From Devosia sp. ZB163 (GTDB taxonomy: Bacteria; Pseudomonadota; Alphaproteobacteria; Rhizobiales; Devosiaceae), in assembly GCF_028613635.1 (NCBI RefSeq), contig NZ_JAQRMY010000002.1, positions 868,001 through 932,000 of the forward strand: DNA of 64,000 nt, read 5' to 3'. The notes below the pieces were generated by a model. The model ran no database searches. It saw nothing but the letters and a program-made list of their open reading frames with translations, and was not told the origin of the DNA. Positions 46,086 through 58,968 of this stretch are shown here, one piece after another. Position numbers and translations under genes: made by a program. Numbering within the stretch: position 1 is the first letter of the stretch; each line of letters opens with the position of its first letter.

Positions 46086-46651
46086 CCGAAGGCACGCTCG
46101 TCGCACCGCAGCCCAAGGGCGTCATCGATCCGCGCACCAACAAGCTGGTCGGCGCCGACGATCCGTTCATGGCGGACGTCAACGCCGAACTCGCGGACAA
46201 GGGCTTCCTCGCGACCACGGCCTCCCAGCTCATCACCTGGGCTCGCACCGGCTCCCTGATGTGGATGCAGACGGGTCTCGCCTGCTGCGCCGTCGAAATG
46301 ATCCAGATGTCGATGCCCCGCTACGACATCGAGCGATTCGGCACCGCCCCGCGCGCCTCGCCGCGCCAGGCCGACGTGCTGATCGTCGCCGGCACGCTGA
46401 CCAACAAGATGGCTCCCGCGCTCCGCAAGGTCTACGACCAGATGCCGGAGCCTCGTTACGTCATCTCGATGGGCAGCTGCGCCAACGGCGGCGGCTACTA
46501 TCACTACTCCTATTCGGTGGTGCGCGGTTGCGACCGCGTCATGCCGGTGGACATCTACGTCCCCGGTTGCCCGCCCACGGCTGAGGCGCTGTTGTACGGA
46601 ATTCTGCTGCTGCAGAAGAAGATCCGCCGCACCGGCACGATCGAACGTTAG
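46076..46651 (+). CDS. nuoB: NuoB, complex I N2-cluster subunit
   Basis: 191 aa. Holds Fe-S cluster N2, the last before quinone: ligands CC in [11 protein letters not shown], one in GSCANGGG, and one in [14 protein letters not shown] 46076 overlaps the nuoA end by 10 bases; an in-frame upstream start would lie deeper in nuoA. Peripheral arm, cytosolic side. Confidence 0.97.
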   Translation: MGLTEGTLVAPQPKGVIDPRTNKLVGADDPFMADVNAELADKGFLATTASQLITWARTGSLMWMQTGLACCAVEMIQMSMPRYDIERFGTAPRASPRQADVLIVAGTLTNKMAPALRKVYDQMPEPRYVISMGSCANGGGYYHYSYSVVRGCDRVMPVDIYVPGCPPTAEALLYGILLLQKKIRRTGTIER

Positions 46652-46659
46652 GACCGGCC

Positions 46660-47271
46660 ATGACCGACGGCCCCACTCCTTCACCGCTTGCGGCGCTTGC
46701 CGAACGTGCGCGCAACGCACTCGGCGACAAGATCATCGACCATGTGTTCGCCTTCGATGAGCTGACGCTGCTGGTCGAGCGCGAGGCCATCGTCGATGTC
46801 GCGACGTTCCTGCACGACCACGAAGCGTTCATCTCGATCACCAGCGTGTGTGGTGCCGACTATCCGGATCGCGAGCAGCGCTTCGACGTCGTCTACCAGC
46901 TGCTGAGCCCGCGCCAGAACCTGCGTGTGCGGCTCAAGGTGAGGACCGACGAAGAGACGCCGGTTGCCTCGATCACGGGCATCTACCCCGGCGCCGACTG
47001 GTTCGAGCGCGAGACCTACGACCTGTTCGGCATCCTGTTCACCGGGCATCCGGATCTGCGTCGCCTGCTGACCGACTACGGCTTCGACGGCTACCCGCTG
47101 CGCAAGGACTTCCCGACCACGGGCTATGTCCAGGTGCGCTACGACGAGGAGCGCAAGCGTGTCGTCTACGAGCCGGTGAAGCTCGTGCAGGAATTCCGCC
47201 AGTTTGACTACCTGTCGCCCTGGGAAGGCACCGACTACGTGCTGCCCGGCGACGAGAAAGCGAAGAACTGA
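46660..47271 (+). CDS. nuoC: NuoC, complex I 30-kDa subunit
   Basis: 203 aa peripheral-arm subunit. Signature [20 protein letters not shown] and [13 protein letters not shown] are present. The stop overlaps the nuoD start by one base. Separate from nuoD, not fused. Confidence 0.97.
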   Translation: MTDGPTPSPLAALAERARNALGDKIIDHVFAFDELTLLVEREAIVDVATFLHDHEAFISITSVCGADYPDREQRFDVVYQLLSPRQNLRVRLKVRTDEETPVASITGIYPGADWFERETYDLFGILFTGHPDLRRLLTDYGFDGYPLRKDFPTTGYVQVRYDEERKRVVYEPVKLVQEFRQFDYLSPWEGTDYVLPGDEKAKN

Positions 47272-48461
47272 TGTCCGAAGTCGACGTAAGAAACTTCACG
47301 ATCAACTTCGGGCCGATCCACCCCTCCGCGCACGGCGTGCTGCGGCTCATCCTCGAGCTCGACGGCGAGGTGGTGGAACGTGTCGATCCGCATATCGGCC
47401 TGCTGCACCGCGGCACCGAGAAGCTGATTGAGACCAAGACCTACCTGCAGGCGATCCCATACTTCGACCGGCTCGACTACGTGTCGCCGATGAACCAGGA
47501 GCACGCGTTTTGCCTCGCGGTGGAAAAGCTGCTCGGGCTGGAAGTGCCGATGCGCGGCCAGTTGATCCGCGTGCTCTATGCCGAGATCGGTCGCCTGCTG
47601 TCGCACATCCTCAACGCCACGACGCAGGCCATGGACGTGGGCGCGCTGACGCCGCCGCTCTGGGGCTTCGACGAGCGCGAAAAGCTCATGATCTTCTACG
47701 AGCGCGCCTCGGGCAGCCGCATGCATGCGGCCTATTTCCGTCCCGGCGGCGTGCATCAGGACCTGCCGCAGGCTCTGGTCAACGACATCGAGGCCTTCTG
47801 TGACCCGTTCCTCAAGGTTCTCGACGACCTCGAGAAGCTCCTGACCGGAAACCGCATCTATATGCAGCGCAACGCCGATATCGGCGTGGTGACCGAAGCG
47901 GAAGCGTGGAAGTGGGGCTTTTCGGGCGTAATGGTGCGTGGTTCGGGCGCCGCTTGGGACCTGCGCAAGGCGCAGCCCTACGAGTGCTACGACCGCTTCG
48001 ATTTCGACGTGCCCGTCGGCAAGAACGGCGACTGCTACGACCGCTACCTCGTCCGCATGGATGAGATGCGTCAGTCGATCCGCATCATGAAGCAGGCGAT
48101 CGCCTTGCTGAATTCGCCGGAAGGGCAGGGCCCCGTGTCGTCGACCGACGGCAAGGTGGTGCCGCCCAAGCGGGGCGAGATGAAGCAGTCGATGGAAGCG
48201 CTGATCCATCACTTCAAGCTCTACACCGAAGGCTACAAGGTGCCCGCCGGCGAGGTCTACGCCGCGGTCGAGGCGCCCAAGGGCGAGTTCGGCGTCTACC
48301 TCGTGAGCGACGGCACCAACAAGCCGTACCGCTGCTACATCCGCGCTCCTGGCTTCGCACACCTGCAGGCTATGGATTTCCTTTGCCGGGGGCACATGCT
48401 GGCTGACGTCGCCGCCATCCTCGGTTCGCTCGATATCGTGTTCGGTGAGGTCGATCGGTAA
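47271..48461 (+). CDS. nuoD: NuoD, complex I 49-kDa subunit
   Basis: 396 aa; forms the quinone site with NuoB. Opening [20 protein letters not shown] with the quinone-site His, [15 protein letters not shown] next, and the conserved C-terminus [12 protein letters not shown]. Coupled to nuoC and nuoE by one-base overlaps. Confidence 0.98.
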   Translation: MSEVDVRNFTINFGPIHPSAHGVLRLILELDGEVVERVDPHIGLLHRGTEKLIETKTYLQAIPYFDRLDYVSPMNQEHAFCLAVEKLLGLEVPMRGQLIRVLYAEIGRLLSHILNATTQAMDVGALTPPLWGFDEREKLMIFYERASGSRMHAAYFRPGGVHQDLPQALVNDIEAFCDPFLKVLDDLEKLLTGNRIYMQRNADIGVVTEAEAWKWGFSGVMVRGSGAAWDLRKAQPYECYDRFDFDVPVGKNGDCYDRYLVRMDEMRQSIRIMKQAIALLNSPEGQGPVSSTDGKVVPPKRGEMKQSMEALIHHFKLYTEGYKVPAGEVYAAVEAPKGEFGVYLVSDGTNKPYRCYIRAPGFAHLQAMDFLCRGHMLADVAAILGSLDIVFGEVDR

Positions 48462-49440
48462 TGTCCGTCCGCCGTCTAGCAGATGAGGCCCTCCAGCCGG
48501 CTACCTTCGCCTTCACGAAGGAAAACCAGGCCTGGGCCGAGAAGAAGATGGCGGAGTACCCGCCTGGCCGGCAGCAGTCCGCCGTGATTCCCGTGCTCTT
48601 CCGCGCGCAGCAGCAGCAGGGCTGGGTCAGCCGTGCCGCGATCGAGACTGTCGCGCGGCTCCTCGACATGCCGTACATCCGCGTTCTCGAGGTCGCGACC
48701 TTCTACACGCAGTTCCTGCTGAGGCCCGTCGGCACGGTCGCCCACATCCAGGTGTGCGGCACGACCCCCTGCATGCTGCGTGGCGCCGAGGACCTTCGCC
48801 ACGTCTGCGAGCGCCGCATCAATCATGAGGCGTTCGAGACCAACGCGGACGGCACGCTGAGCTGGGAAGAGGTCGAGTGCCTCGGCGCTTGCGTGAACGC
48901 GCCGCTCGTCATGATCGGCAGCGACACCTACGAGGACCTGACCCCCGAGAGCTTCGAGGCCATCCTCGAGGAGTTCGCGGCGGGCAAGGGCTCCAGCGTG
49001 AAGCCGGGCCCGCAGATCGTGCGCCAGTTCGCCGCGGCCGAGGGCGGCCAGACGACGCTGCTCGAGAAGCCGACCGCCACGCGCACCTACAAGCCGTTCC
49101 CGCCGCCGCCGGCCCCGGCCGATGCGCCGGCTGCTGCTCCGGCTCCCGCCGCGGCGCCGGCCGCCGCCAAGGTCGAGGAAGCTGCTCCGACCAAGCCGGG
49201 CCGCAAGCGCGGTGACGTGCCTGAGGAAGCCGCGCCGGCTCTCAAGGAGCCCAGGCTTGCGCCCAAGGCCTCGGTCGAAAAGGCTGAGTCCGAGCGATCG
49301 AAGGCGGACGCCGAGGCCAAGGCCGACGGCAAACCGAACAAGGCCATGCGCGACGACGCCACCGGGGCTGAATCCCCGGCCGGCAAGATCGATGCAGGCA
49401 AGGCGCCGGGCAAGCCGCGCGGCAAGAAGGGCAGTGTGTG

Positions 49441-49441
<1 letters not shown>
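48461..49441 (+). CDS. nuoE: NuoE, complex I 24-kDa subunit with long C-terminal tail
   Basis: 326 aa, against about 165-240 for most NuoE proteins. The thioredoxin-like domain is complete by about residue 190, with the 2Fe-2S ligands in [10 protein letters not shown] and CLGACVNAP. The remaining 130 or so residues are low-complexity, rich in Ala, Pro and Lys ([20 protein letters not shown], later [20 protein letters not shown]). Such tails occur in several Hyphomicrobiales. The stop overlaps the nuoF ATG. Confidence 0.96.
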
Positions 49442-50754
<1,313 letters not shown>

Positions 50755-50759
50755 GGCAA

Positions 50760-52871
50760 ATGGCGAATATCAAAGTCGACGGCCAACTCGTCGAGGTCCC
50801 GGACTACTACACGCTGATGCAGGCCGCCGAGGCCGCCGGCGCCGAGATCCCGCGCTTCTGCTACCACGAGCGCCTGAGCGTGGCCGGCAACTGCCGCATG
50901 TGCCTCGTCGAGGTGAAGGGCGGGCCGCCGAAGCCTCAGGCCAGCTGCGCCATGGGCGTCAAGGACCTGCGTCCCGGCCCGAACGGCGAGCCGCCCGAGA
51001 TCTTCACCAACACGCCGATGGTCAAGAAGGCCCGCGAAGGCGTGATGGAGTTCCTGCTGATCAACCACCCGCTGGATTGCCCGATCTGCGATCAGGGCGG
51101 CGAGTGCGACCTGCAGGACCAGGCCATGGCGTACGGCGTGGACAAGAACCGCTTCGCCGAGAACAAGCGCGCCGTCGAGGACAAGTACCTCGGGCCGCTC
51201 GTGAAGACGTCGATGAACCGCTGCATTCACTGCACGCGCTGCGTCCGCTTCACCACCGAAGTCGCGGGCATCACCGAGATGGGCCTCACCGGCCGCGGCG
51301 AGGATGCCGAGATCACCTCCTATCTCGAGCGCGCGCTCTCGAGCGAGCTGCAGGGCAACGTCATCGACCTCTGCCCGGTCGGCGCGCTCACCTCCAAGCC
51401 CTATGCCTTCCACGCCCGCCCGTGGGAACTGGTCAAGACCGAGACCATCGACGTTATGGACGCCGTCGGCTCCAACATCCGCGTCGACAGCCGTGGTCGC
51501 GAAGTGATGCGCATCCTGCCGCGCGTCAACGAGGCCATCAACGAGGAGTGGATCAGTGACAAGACCCGCTTCATCTGGGACGGACTCAAGTCGCAGCGCC
51601 TCGATCGCCCCTATGTCCGCTCCGGCGGCAAGCTGAAGCCGGCTTCGTGGGACGAGGCCTTCTCGGCCATCGCCAAGGCGATCAAGGCCTCGGGCGGCGG
51701 CAACAGGGTCGGTGCCATCGCCGGTGATCTCGCCTCGGTCGAGGACATGTATGCGCTCAAGGCGCTGATGACCTCACTGGGCTCGGGCATGACCGACAGC
51801 CGTCCCGCCATGTCGGGCATCGACCCCTCGATGCCGCGCTCGGCCTACATCTTCAACCCGACCATTGCCGGGATCGAGGAAGCCGACGCCATCCTCATCG
51901 TGGGCGCCAACCCGCGCAAGGAAGCGGCGCTCGTCAACGCCCGCATCCGCAAGGCCTGGCGCGCCAAGTCGACCCCGATCGCCGTGATCGGCGACCAGGC
52001 CGACCTGACGTACGATTACGAGTACCTGGGCAACGGCTTTGCCACGCTCGCCGACCTCGCGACCGGCAAGGGCGCCTTCGCCGAAGTCCTCGCCAAGGCC
52101 ACCAAGCCGCTGATCATCGTGGGCGAGGGGGCCGTGTCGCACGGCGCCGCCAAGTCCAAGCAGATCGGCCGCGACACCATCGCGCTCGCTGCCAGGCTCG
52201 CGACCGGCGCGAACGTCGCCGAAGGCTGGAACGGCTTTGCGCTGCTCCACAACGCCGCCGGCCGCGTCGGCGGCCTCGACATCGGCTTCGTGCCGCACAA
52301 TGGCGGCGTCTGCTCGGCCGATCAGATCGGTCTCGCCGGAGACGGCAAGCTCGACGTGCTGTTCCTCTTGGGCGCCGACGAGTACGACATGTCGGCCATG
52401 GGCAAGGCGTTCGTTGTCTATGTCGGCACGCATGGCGATGCCGGTGCCCACCGCGCCGACGTCATCCTGCCGTCGGCCACCTACACCGAGAAGTCCGGCA
52501 CCTACGTCAACACCGAGGGTCGCGTGCAGATGGCCGAGCGGGCCGTATTCCCGCCGGGCGATGCCAAGGAAGACTGGGCCATTTTCCGGGCCCTGTCGTC
52601 CGTCCTCGCCAGGCCGCTGCCGTTCAACTCGCTGAGCCAGCTCCGCGCCGCGATCTACGCCGAGTTCCCGCACCTGGGCCGGATCGACCAGATCGCCGCG
52701 CGCTCGGTCGACGACGTTAGGAAGCTGGCGGGCGCCACGGTCAAGACCAAGACCGCGACCTTCGCCTCGCCGGTCAGCGACTTCTACCTCACCAATCCCA
52801 TCGCCCGCGCTTCCGCGACGATGGGTGAATGCGCCGCGCTGCAGGCCGGTCTCCGGCAGGCAGCAGAGTAA
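50760..52871 (+). CDS. nuoG: NuoG, 75-kDa subunit of complex I
   Basis: 703 aa from ATG 50760. 2Fe-2S and 4Fe-4S ligands in order: CYHERLSVAGNCRMC, then PQASC, HPLDCPICDQGGECDLQD, and NRCIHCTRCVRF. The C-terminal molybdopterin-like domain is present but without a cofactor-binding role, as usual in NuoG. An open frame upstream lies inside nuoF and is ignored. Confidence 0.97.
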   Translation: MANIKVDGQLVEVPDYYTLMQAAEAAGAEIPRFCYHERLSVAGNCRMCLVEVKGGPPKPQASCAMGVKDLRPGPNGEPPEIFTNTPMVKKAREGVMEFLLINHPLDCPICDQGGECDLQDQAMAYGVDKNRFAENKRAVEDKYLGPLVKTSMNRCIHCTRCVRFTTEVAGITEMGLTGRGEDAEITSYLERALSSELQGNVIDLCPVGALTSKPYAFHARPWELVKTETIDVMDAVGSNIRVDSRGREVMRILPRVNEAINEEWISDKTRFIWDGLKSQRLDRPYVRSGGKLKPASWDEAFSAIAKAIKASGGGNRVGAIAGDLASVEDMYALKALMTSLGSGMTDSRPAMSGIDPSMPRSAYIFNPTIAGIEEADAILIVGANPRKEAALVNARIRKAWRAKSTPIAVIGDQADLTYDYEYLGNGFATLADLATGKGAFAEVLAKATKPLIIVGEGAVSHGAAKSKQIGRDTIALAARLATGANVAEGWNGFALLHNAAGRVGGLDIGFVPHNGGVCSADQIGLAGDGKLDVLFLLGADEYDMSAMGKAFVVYVGTHGDAGAHRADVILPSATYTEKSGTYVNTEGRVQMAERAVFPPGDAKEDWAIFRALSSVLARPLPFNSLSQLRAAIYAEFPHLGRIDQIAARSVDDVRKLAGATVKTKTATFASPVSDFYLTNPIARASATMGECAALQAGLRQAAE

Positions 52872-52880
52872 GGGGCCCAG

Positions 52881-53978
52881 ATGGATTTCGTCGTTTCAGC
52901 GCTGGACTACCTGCTCGGTATCCCGATCTTCGGATGGGGTACGCAGGTGGGCTTCATCTACAAGGGGTTGCTGCTCCTCGTCGCGCTGCTGATCTTCACC
53001 GCCTATATCCTCCTGGCCGACCGCAAGATCTGGGCGGCTGTGCAGGTCCGTCGCGGCCCCAACGTGGTCGGCCCCTTCGGCCTGCTGCAGAGCTTTGCCG
53101 ACCTGCTCAAGTTCGTGTTCAAGGAGCCGGTGATCCCGGCGAGTTCGGACAAGGTCCTGTTCCTGCTCGCGCCGCTCGTCACCTCGATCCTGGCGCTCTC
53201 GGCTTACGCTGTCATCCCGTTCGACAAGGGCTGGGCGCTCGCCGACATCAATATCGGCGTGCTCTACATCTTCGCCATCTCGTCGCTTGGCGTGTACGGC
53301 GTGATCATCGGTGGCTGGTCGTCCAACAGCAAGTACGCCTTCCTCGGCGCGCTGCGTTCGGCCGCGCAGATGGTCTCGTATGAAGTCTCGATCGGCCTCG
53401 TGATCATCACGGTGCTGCTGGTCGCGGGCTCGCTGAACCTCACCGACATCGTCACCGCGCAGCAATCGGGCGGCATTGCCCACATGCTGGGCGTCCCTTG
53501 GCTCAGCATCCTCAACTGGTACTGGCTGCCGCTCTTCCCGATGTTCGTAGTGTTCTACATCTCGGCTCTCGCGGAAACCAACCGCCCGCCGTTCGACCTG
53601 CCGGAAGGCGAGTCCGAGCTCGTGGCTGGCTACATGGTCGAGTATTCCTCGACCCCGTACCTGCTGTTCATGCTGGGTGAGTACATCGCCATCATCCTGA
53701 TGTGCTCGATGACCACGATCCTGTTCCTCGGGGGCTGGGCGTCGCCGCTCGACATCGCGCCGTTCAACTGGATTCCCGGCGTCGTCTGGTTCGGGCTCAA
53801 GCTGTGCCTGGTGTTCTTCATGTTCGCGATGGCCAAGGCCATGGTGCCGCGCTACCGCTACGACCAGCTGATGCGCATCGGCTGGAAGGTCTTCCTGCCG
53901 ATCTCCCTCGCCATGGTGGTCATCGTCGCGTTTGTTCTCCAGCTCACCGGCTGGGGCTGGCACGGAGGTGCTGTCTGA
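52881..53978 (+). CDS. nuoH: NuoH, complex I membrane subunit
   Basis: 365 aa with about eight to nine helices; contacts the quinone channel. Conserved [40 protein letters not shown]. The stop overlaps the nuoI ATG by one base. Confidence 0.98.
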   Translation: MDFVVSALDYLLGIPIFGWGTQVGFIYKGLLLLVALLIFTAYILLADRKIWAAVQVRRGPNVVGPFGLLQSFADLLKFVFKEPVIPASSDKVLFLLAPLVTSILALSAYAVIPFDKGWALADINIGVLYIFAISSLGVYGVIIGGWSSNSKYAFLGALRSAAQMVSYEVSIGLVIITVLLVAGSLNLTDIVTAQQSGGIAHMLGVPWLSILNWYWLPLFPMFVVFYISALAETNRPPFDLPEGESELVAGYMVEYSSTPYLLFMLGEYIAIILMCSMTTILFLGGWASPLDIAPFNWIPGVVWFGLKLCLVFFMFAMAKAMVPRYRYDQLMRIGWKVFLPISLAMVVIVAFVLQLTGWGWHGGAV

Positions 53979-54466
53979 TGCGGTTCACCCAGTTCCTCAA
54001 CGGCCTGTTCCTGCGGGAGTTCGTGGGCGCCTTCTTCCTGGCGATGAAGTACTTCTTCGCCCCCAAGAAGACGATCAACTACCCGTTCGAGAAGATCCCG
54101 TACTCGCCGCGCTTCCGAGGGGAGCACGCGCTGCGCCGCTATCCCAACGGGGAAGAGCGCTGCATCGCCTGCAAGCTGTGCGAAGCGATCTGCCCGGCCC
54201 AGGCCATCACCATCGAGGCCGGCCCGCGCCAGAACGACGGCACCCGCCGTACGGTCCGCTACGACATCGACATGGTGAAGTGCATCTATTGCGGCTTCTG
54301 CCAGGAAGCGTGCCCGGTCGACGCCATCGTCGAGGGGCCGAACTTCGAATTCGCGACCGAAACCCGCGAGGAGCTCTATTTCTCGAAAGAGAAGCTGCTC
54401 GCCAACGGTGATCGTTGGGAGCGCGAGATCGCGGCCAACCTCGCCGCTGACGCGCCTTACCGCTAA
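53978..54466 (+). CDS. nuoI: NuoI, 23-kDa 8Fe-8S subunit of complex I
   Basis: 162 aa. Two 4Fe-4S motifs: [12 protein letters not shown] and [12 protein letters not shown] (clusters N6a and N6b). The N-terminal amphipathic segment associates with the membrane. ATG 53978 overlaps the nuoH stop. Confidence 0.98.
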   Translation: MRFTQFLNGLFLREFVGAFFLAMKYFFAPKKTINYPFEKIPYSPRFRGEHALRRYPNGEERCIACKLCEAICPAQAITIEAGPRQNDGTRRTVRYDIDMVKCIYCGFCQEACPVDAIVEGPNFEFATETREELYFSKEKLLANGDRWEREIAANLAADAPYR

Positions 54467-54475
54467 GGGGCCACC

Positions 54476-55084
54476 ATGACCCTCCCGCTTTTCTTCTTCT
54501 ACGTGTTCTCGGTCATCACCGTCGCTTCGGCGCTCATGGTGATTGCGGCGCGTAACCCGGTCCACTCGGTCCTGTTCCTGATCCTCGCGTTCGTGAACTC
54601 GGCTGGCCTGTTCATGCTGGCCGGCGCCGAGTTCCTCGCGCTGATCCTGATCGTCGTCTATGTCGGCGCGGTCGCGGTGCTGTTCCTGTTCGTCACCATG
54701 ATGCTCGACGTCGATTTCGCGTCGCTGCGCCAGGGGATGCTCCAGTATGCCCCCGTGGGCGTGGTGGTCGGCGTGATCCTCCTGCTGGAACTCCTGCTGG
54801 TGGGCGGCAGCTTCGTGCTCCCGACAGGCGTCGAGGCGACGGCCATGGTGCCGATCGAGCAGGGTGTCCAGAACACCAAGGCAATCGGCCAGCTGCTCTA
54901 CACGCGCTACGTCTTCCTGTTCCAGGGAGCCGCCGGGATCCTCTTGGTCGCCATGATCGGCGCCATCGTCCTGACGCTGCGCCACAAGTCGAACGTCAAG
55001 CGACAGGACGTGTTCCGCCAGACCGGGCGCAAGCGCTCGGAAGGCGTCGAACTGGTCAAGGTCAAATCGGGGCAGGGGCTCTAA
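54476..55084 (+). CDS. nuoJ: NuoJ, complex I membrane subunit
   Basis: 202 aa, five helices. AARNPVHSVLFLILAFVNSA and the pi-bulge helix VYVGAVAVLFLFVTMML are typical. Ends directly before nuoK. Confidence 0.96.
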   Translation: MTLPLFFFYVFSVITVASALMVIAARNPVHSVLFLILAFVNSAGLFMLAGAEFLALILIVVYVGAVAVLFLFVTMMLDVDFASLRQGMLQYAPVGVVVGVILLLELLLVGGSFVLPTGVEATAMVPIEQGVQNTKAIGQLLYTRYVFLFQGAAGILLVAMIGAIVLTLRHKSNVKRQDVFRQTGRKRSEGVELVKVKSGQGL

Positions 55085-55405
55085 ATGCTGGCAGCAACAG
55101 GCATCGGCATCGGCCACTATCTCGCAGTTGGCGCGATCCTCTTCACGCTGGGCGTGTTCGGTATCTTCCTCAACCGCAAGAACATCATCGTCATCCTGAT
55201 GTCCGTCGAGCTCATCCTGCTCGCCGTCAACATCAACTTCGTGGCGTTCTCGGCGCAACTGGGGGATCTCGCCGGGCAGATCTTTGCCCTCCTGATCCTC
55301 ACCGTCGCCGCCGCGGAGGCCGCCATCGGCCTCGCCATTCTCGTTATCTTCTACCGCAACCGCGGCACGATCGCCGTGGAAGACGTCAACCAGCTGAAGG
55401 GCTGA
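55085..55405 (+). CDS. nuoK: NuoK, complex I membrane subunit
   Basis: 106 aa, three helices, with the conserved Glu in [17 protein letters not shown] and the second in [11 protein letters not shown]. The ATG follows the nuoJ stop with no gap. Confidence 0.96.
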   Translation: MLAATGIGIGHYLAVGAILFTLGVFGIFLNRKNIIVILMSVELILLAVNINFVAFSAQLGDLAGQIFALLILTVAAAEAAIGLAILVIFYRNRGTIAVEDVNQLKG

Positions 55406-55411
55406 TCGCAA

Positions 55412-57442
55412 GTGATCCAGGCGATTGTATTTCTCCCGCTGGTCGGGGCGTTGATTGCAGGCCTGCTCGGCCGTGTGATCGGTCACAGGACCAGCGAGTA
55501 CATCACGACCGGTCTGCTGATCATTGCCGCGGTCCTGAGCTGGGTCGTCTTCGCGCAGTATTGGCTGGCGCCGGCTGCGGCCGAGGGTGCCCATGGGGCC
55601 GCCACCAAGGTCGAAGTCTTCCGCTGGATTACCTCGGGCGCGCTCGACCTGCGCTGGGTGCTGCGCGTCGACACGCTGACTGCGGTGATGCTGGTCGTGG
55701 TGACGACGGTCTCGAGCCTCGTTCACGTCTACTCGATCGGCTACATGTCGGACGATCCGCACCGGGCGCGCTTCTTCAGCTACCTGTCGCTCTTCACCTT
55801 CGCCATGCTGATGCTGGTGACCGCCGACAACTTCCTGCAGATGTTCTTCGGCTGGGAAGGCGTGGGCCTGGCCTCGTACCTGCTGATCGGCTTCTGGTAC
55901 AAGAAGCCCTCGGCCAATGCGGCCGCCATGAAGGCATTCGTGGTCAACCGCGTCGGCGATTTCGGCTTCGTGCTCGGTATCTTCGCCGCCTTCATGGTGC
56001 TGGGGCAGCTCGATTTCGACAGCGCCTTCCACGCTGTGCCCGAGCACGCCGACGCGACGATGCGGTTCCTCAGCTGGGACCTGCATGCCATGACCGTGGT
56101 GTGCCTGTTGCTGTTCATGGGCGCCATGGGCAAGTCGGCCCAGTTCCTGCTCCACACCTGGTTGCCGGACGCCATGGAAGGCCCGACACCGGTTTCCGCG
56201 CTGATCCACGCCGCCACCATGGTGACCGCGGGCGTCTTCATGGTCGCGCGCCTGTCTCCGCTGTTCGAGGCTTCGGACATCGCGATGATGGTGGTGATGC
56301 TGGTTGGCGCGATGACGGCGTTCTTCGCCGCCACGGTCGGCCTCGTGCAGAACGACATCAAGCGCGTCATCGCCTACTCGACCTGTTCGCAGCTCGGCTA
56401 CATGTTCGTGGCGCTGGGGGCGGGGGCTTACTCGGTGGGCATCTTCCACCTGTTCACCCACGCCTTCTTCAAGGCGCTGCTGTTCCTTGGCGCCGGCTCG
56501 GTCATCCATGCGATGCACCATGAGCAGGACATGCGGAACATGGGTGGGCTCCGGCACAAGATCCCGGTCACCTACTGGATGATGATCATCGGCACGCTGG
56601 CGCTCACCGGCGTCGGTATCCCGGGCACGCCGCTTGGCTTCGCCGGATTCTTCTCCAAGGACGGCATCATCGAAGTCGCTTACGCGGCGGGCGCCTCCAC
56701 CGGCTACATCGCCTTCTGGGCACTCGTCATCTCGGCCATGTTCACGAGCTTTTACTCGTGGCGCCTGATCCACCTGACGTTCCACGGCAAGCCGCGCGAG
56801 GCTAACCACGGCCACGACGCGCATGCCGCCCACGATGACCACGGTCATGGCCACGGCAGTGCTTACGACAACGCCCACGAGAGCCCCAACGTGATGCTGG
56901 TGCCGCTCTACATCCTCGCGGCTGGCGCCGTGCTGGCGGGCGTCGTCTTCAACGACGTGTTCTTTGGCCACGCCGAGCATATCGAGCACTTCTTCCAGGG
57001 TTCGCTCGTCGTCTCGGCGGATCTGCTCGACGCGGCGCATCACGTGCCGTGGCAGGTGAAGTGGTCGGCCACCGGTGCGATGCTGATTGGCTTCGTTGCG
57101 GCGTTCCAGATGTACATCCGGGATACGGAGGCGCCCAGGCGCCTGGCTCACGCCAATCCGGGCCTGTACCTCTTCCTGCTCAACAAGTGGTACTTCGACG
57201 AGCTCTATGACCGCATCTTCGTCAAGCCGGCCCTGTGGCTCGGCAACGCGCTCTGGAAGGGTTTTGACGACCAGTTGATCGACAAGGCCCTGACTGAAGG
57301 CCTCGGCGCGCGGGTCAAGGCAATCACCGGCCGGGTGGTCAAGCTCCAGTCCGGCTACCTCTATCACTACGCATTCGCCATGCTGATCGGCATTGCGGCG
57401 CTGCTCACCTGGGCCATCGCCGCCGGGGGACTTCTGGGATGA
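55412..57442 (+). CDS. nuoL: NuoL, proton-pumping antiporter-like subunit
   Basis: 676 aa; distal antiporter-like subunit with the long lateral helix. [18 protein letters not shown] and [19 protein letters not shown] with the key Lys/Glu residues. A His/Asp-rich loop ([17 protein letters not shown], about residues 468-486) lies between helices. The start codon is GTG 55412. Its stop overlaps the nuoM start by four bases. Confidence 0.97.
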   Translation: MIQAIVFLPLVGALIAGLLGRVIGHRTSEYITTGLLIIAAVLSWVVFAQYWLAPAAAEGAHGAATKVEVFRWITSGALDLRWVLRVDTLTAVMLVVVTTVSSLVHVYSIGYMSDDPHRARFFSYLSLFTFAMLMLVTADNFLQMFFGWEGVGLASYLLIGFWYKKPSANAAAMKAFVVNRVGDFGFVLGIFAAFMVLGQLDFDSAFHAVPEHADATMRFLSWDLHAMTVVCLLLFMGAMGKSAQFLLHTWLPDAMEGPTPVSALIHAATMVTAGVFMVARLSPLFEASDIAMMVVMLVGAMTAFFAATVGLVQNDIKRVIAYSTCSQLGYMFVALGAGAYSVGIFHLFTHAFFKALLFLGAGSVIHAMHHEQDMRNMGGLRHKIPVTYWMMIIGTLALTGVGIPGTPLGFAGFFSKDGIIEVAYAAGASTGYIAFWALVISAMFTSFYSWRLIHLTFHGKPREANHGHDAHAAHDDHGHGHGSAYDNAHESPNVMLVPLYILAAGAVLAGVVFNDVFFGHAEHIEHFFQGSLVVSADLLDAAHHVPWQVKWSATGAMLIGFVAAFQMYIRDTEAPRRLAHANPGLYLFLLNKWYFDELYDRIFVKPALWLGNALWKGFDDQLIDKALTEGLGARVKAITGRVVKLQSGYLYHYAFAMLIGIAALLTWAIAAGGLLG

Positions 57443-58959
57443 TCTTCAGCGACCACCTTCTGACGGTCATTACCTTCCTGCCGACGCTGGGCGCGCTCGT
57501 GCTGCTGTTCGTCGGCGGCCGGGACGAAGCGTCGGAGAACCTCTCACGCTGGATCGCGCTCGGCTTCACGCTGGCGACGGCGGGGCTCAGCCTCTGGCTG
57601 TGGGCTCTGTTCGACCCGGCTAACACCGGGTTCCAGTTCGTTGAGGACTACAACTGGATCGGCGACTCCATCGGCTACCGCATGGGCGTCGACGGCATCT
57701 CGGTGCTGTTTATCCCGCTGACGGCGGTGCTGATGCCGGCAGTGGTGCTGACGAGCTGGGGCTCGATCACCAAGCGGGTCAAGGAATACCTGATCGTCTT
57801 CCTCGTCCTCGAGACGTTCATGATCGGCGCCTTCGCGACGCTCGATCTCGCCATGTTCTACGTCTTCTTCGAAGGCACCCTGATCCCGATGTTCCTGATC
57901 ATCGGCATCTGGGGCGGTTCGCGGCGCATCCAGGCGACCTACAAGTTCTTCTTTTACAGCTTCACCGGCACCGTGCTGATGCTCATCGCCATCATGGCGA
58001 TGTTCTGGCAGGCCGGCACGCTCGACATCAAGCAGCTGCTGACGTTCAAGTTCCCGCCGGAAGTGCAGACCTGGCTGTGGATCGCGTTCTTCGCCTCGTT
58101 CGCGGTGAAGATGCCGATGTGGCCGTTCCACCGCTGGCTGCCGGAAGCACACGTCGAGGCGCCGACCGGTGGCTCGGTGATCCTGGCTGCGATCCTGCTC
58201 AAGCTTGGCGGCTACGGTTTCATCCGCTTCTCGATCTCGATGTTCCCCGATGCCTCGCACCAGTTCGCGAACTTCGTGTTCGTGCTGTCGATCGCGGCGA
58301 TCATCATCACCTCGCTGATCGCTCTGGTGCAGACCGACATCAAGAAGCTGATCGCCTATTCGTCGGTGGCCCACATGGGCTTCGTGACCATGGGCATCTT
58401 CGCCGGCAACATCTACGGCATCCACGGCGCGATCTTCCAGATGATCTCGCACGGCATCGTCTCGGCCGCGCTCTTCCTCTGCGTGGGCGTGATCTACGAC
58501 CGGATGCATACGCGTGACATCGAGGCCTATGGCGGTCTCGTCGAGCGCATGCCGCGCTATGCCGTGGCCTTCATGGTCTTCACCATGGCCAATGTCGGCC
58601 TGCCGGGGACGTCCGGGTTCGTGGGCGAGTTCCTCACCATGTTCTCGGTGTTCCAGGTCAACACCTGGGTGGCCTTCTTCGCCGCCTTCGGCGTGATCCT
58701 GTCGGCGGCCTATGCGCTGTGGCTCTATCGCCGCGTGATCTTCGGGGCGCTGACCAAGGAGTCCCTCAAGGGCATCCTCGATCTCGACAAGCGCGAGGCC
58801 TTCGTGCTGGTCCCGCTGATCATCCTCACGATCCTGTTCGGGTTCTATCCGGCGCCGATCCTCGATGCGACAGCCGCATCGGCGAACGTCGTCGCTGAAA
58901 ACTTCGCCAACGCCATCGGCGCCGCCCCCGCGGCTGTTGCCGCGGCGACCGGCCACTAG
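57439..58959 (+). CDS. nuoM: NuoM, proton-pumping antiporter-like subunit
   Basis: 506 aa, about 14 helices. [37 protein letters not shown] and [14 protein letters not shown] are the conserved channel blocks. ATGA overlap with nuoL; 9 bases to nuoN. Confidence 0.98.
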   Translation: MIFSDHLLTVITFLPTLGALVLLFVGGRDEASENLSRWIALGFTLATAGLSLWLWALFDPANTGFQFVEDYNWIGDSIGYRMGVDGISVLFIPLTAVLMPAVVLTSWGSITKRVKEYLIVFLVLETFMIGAFATLDLAMFYVFFEGTLIPMFLIIGIWGGSRRIQATYKFFFYSFTGTVLMLIAIMAMFWQAGTLDIKQLLTFKFPPEVQTWLWIAFFASFAVKMPMWPFHRWLPEAHVEAPTGGSVILAAILLKLGGYGFIRFSISMFPDASHQFANFVFVLSIAAIIITSLIALVQTDIKKLIAYSSVAHMGFVTMGIFAGNIYGIHGAIFQMISHGIVSAALFLCVGVIYDRMHTRDIEAYGGLVERMPRYAVAFMVFTMANVGLPGTSGFVGEFLTMFSVFQVNTWVAFFAAFGVILSAAYALWLYRRVIFGALTKESLKGILDLDKREAFVLVPLIILTILFGFYPAPILDATAASANVVAENFANAIGAAPAAVAAATGH

Positions 58960-58968
58960 GAGACGGGC

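Noticed and set aside
53858-57367. Open minus-strand frame of 1169 codons opposite nuoH to nuoL
   Set aside because: It runs through five well-conserved nuo genes and encodes a low-complexity, charged product. Codon-bias artefact.
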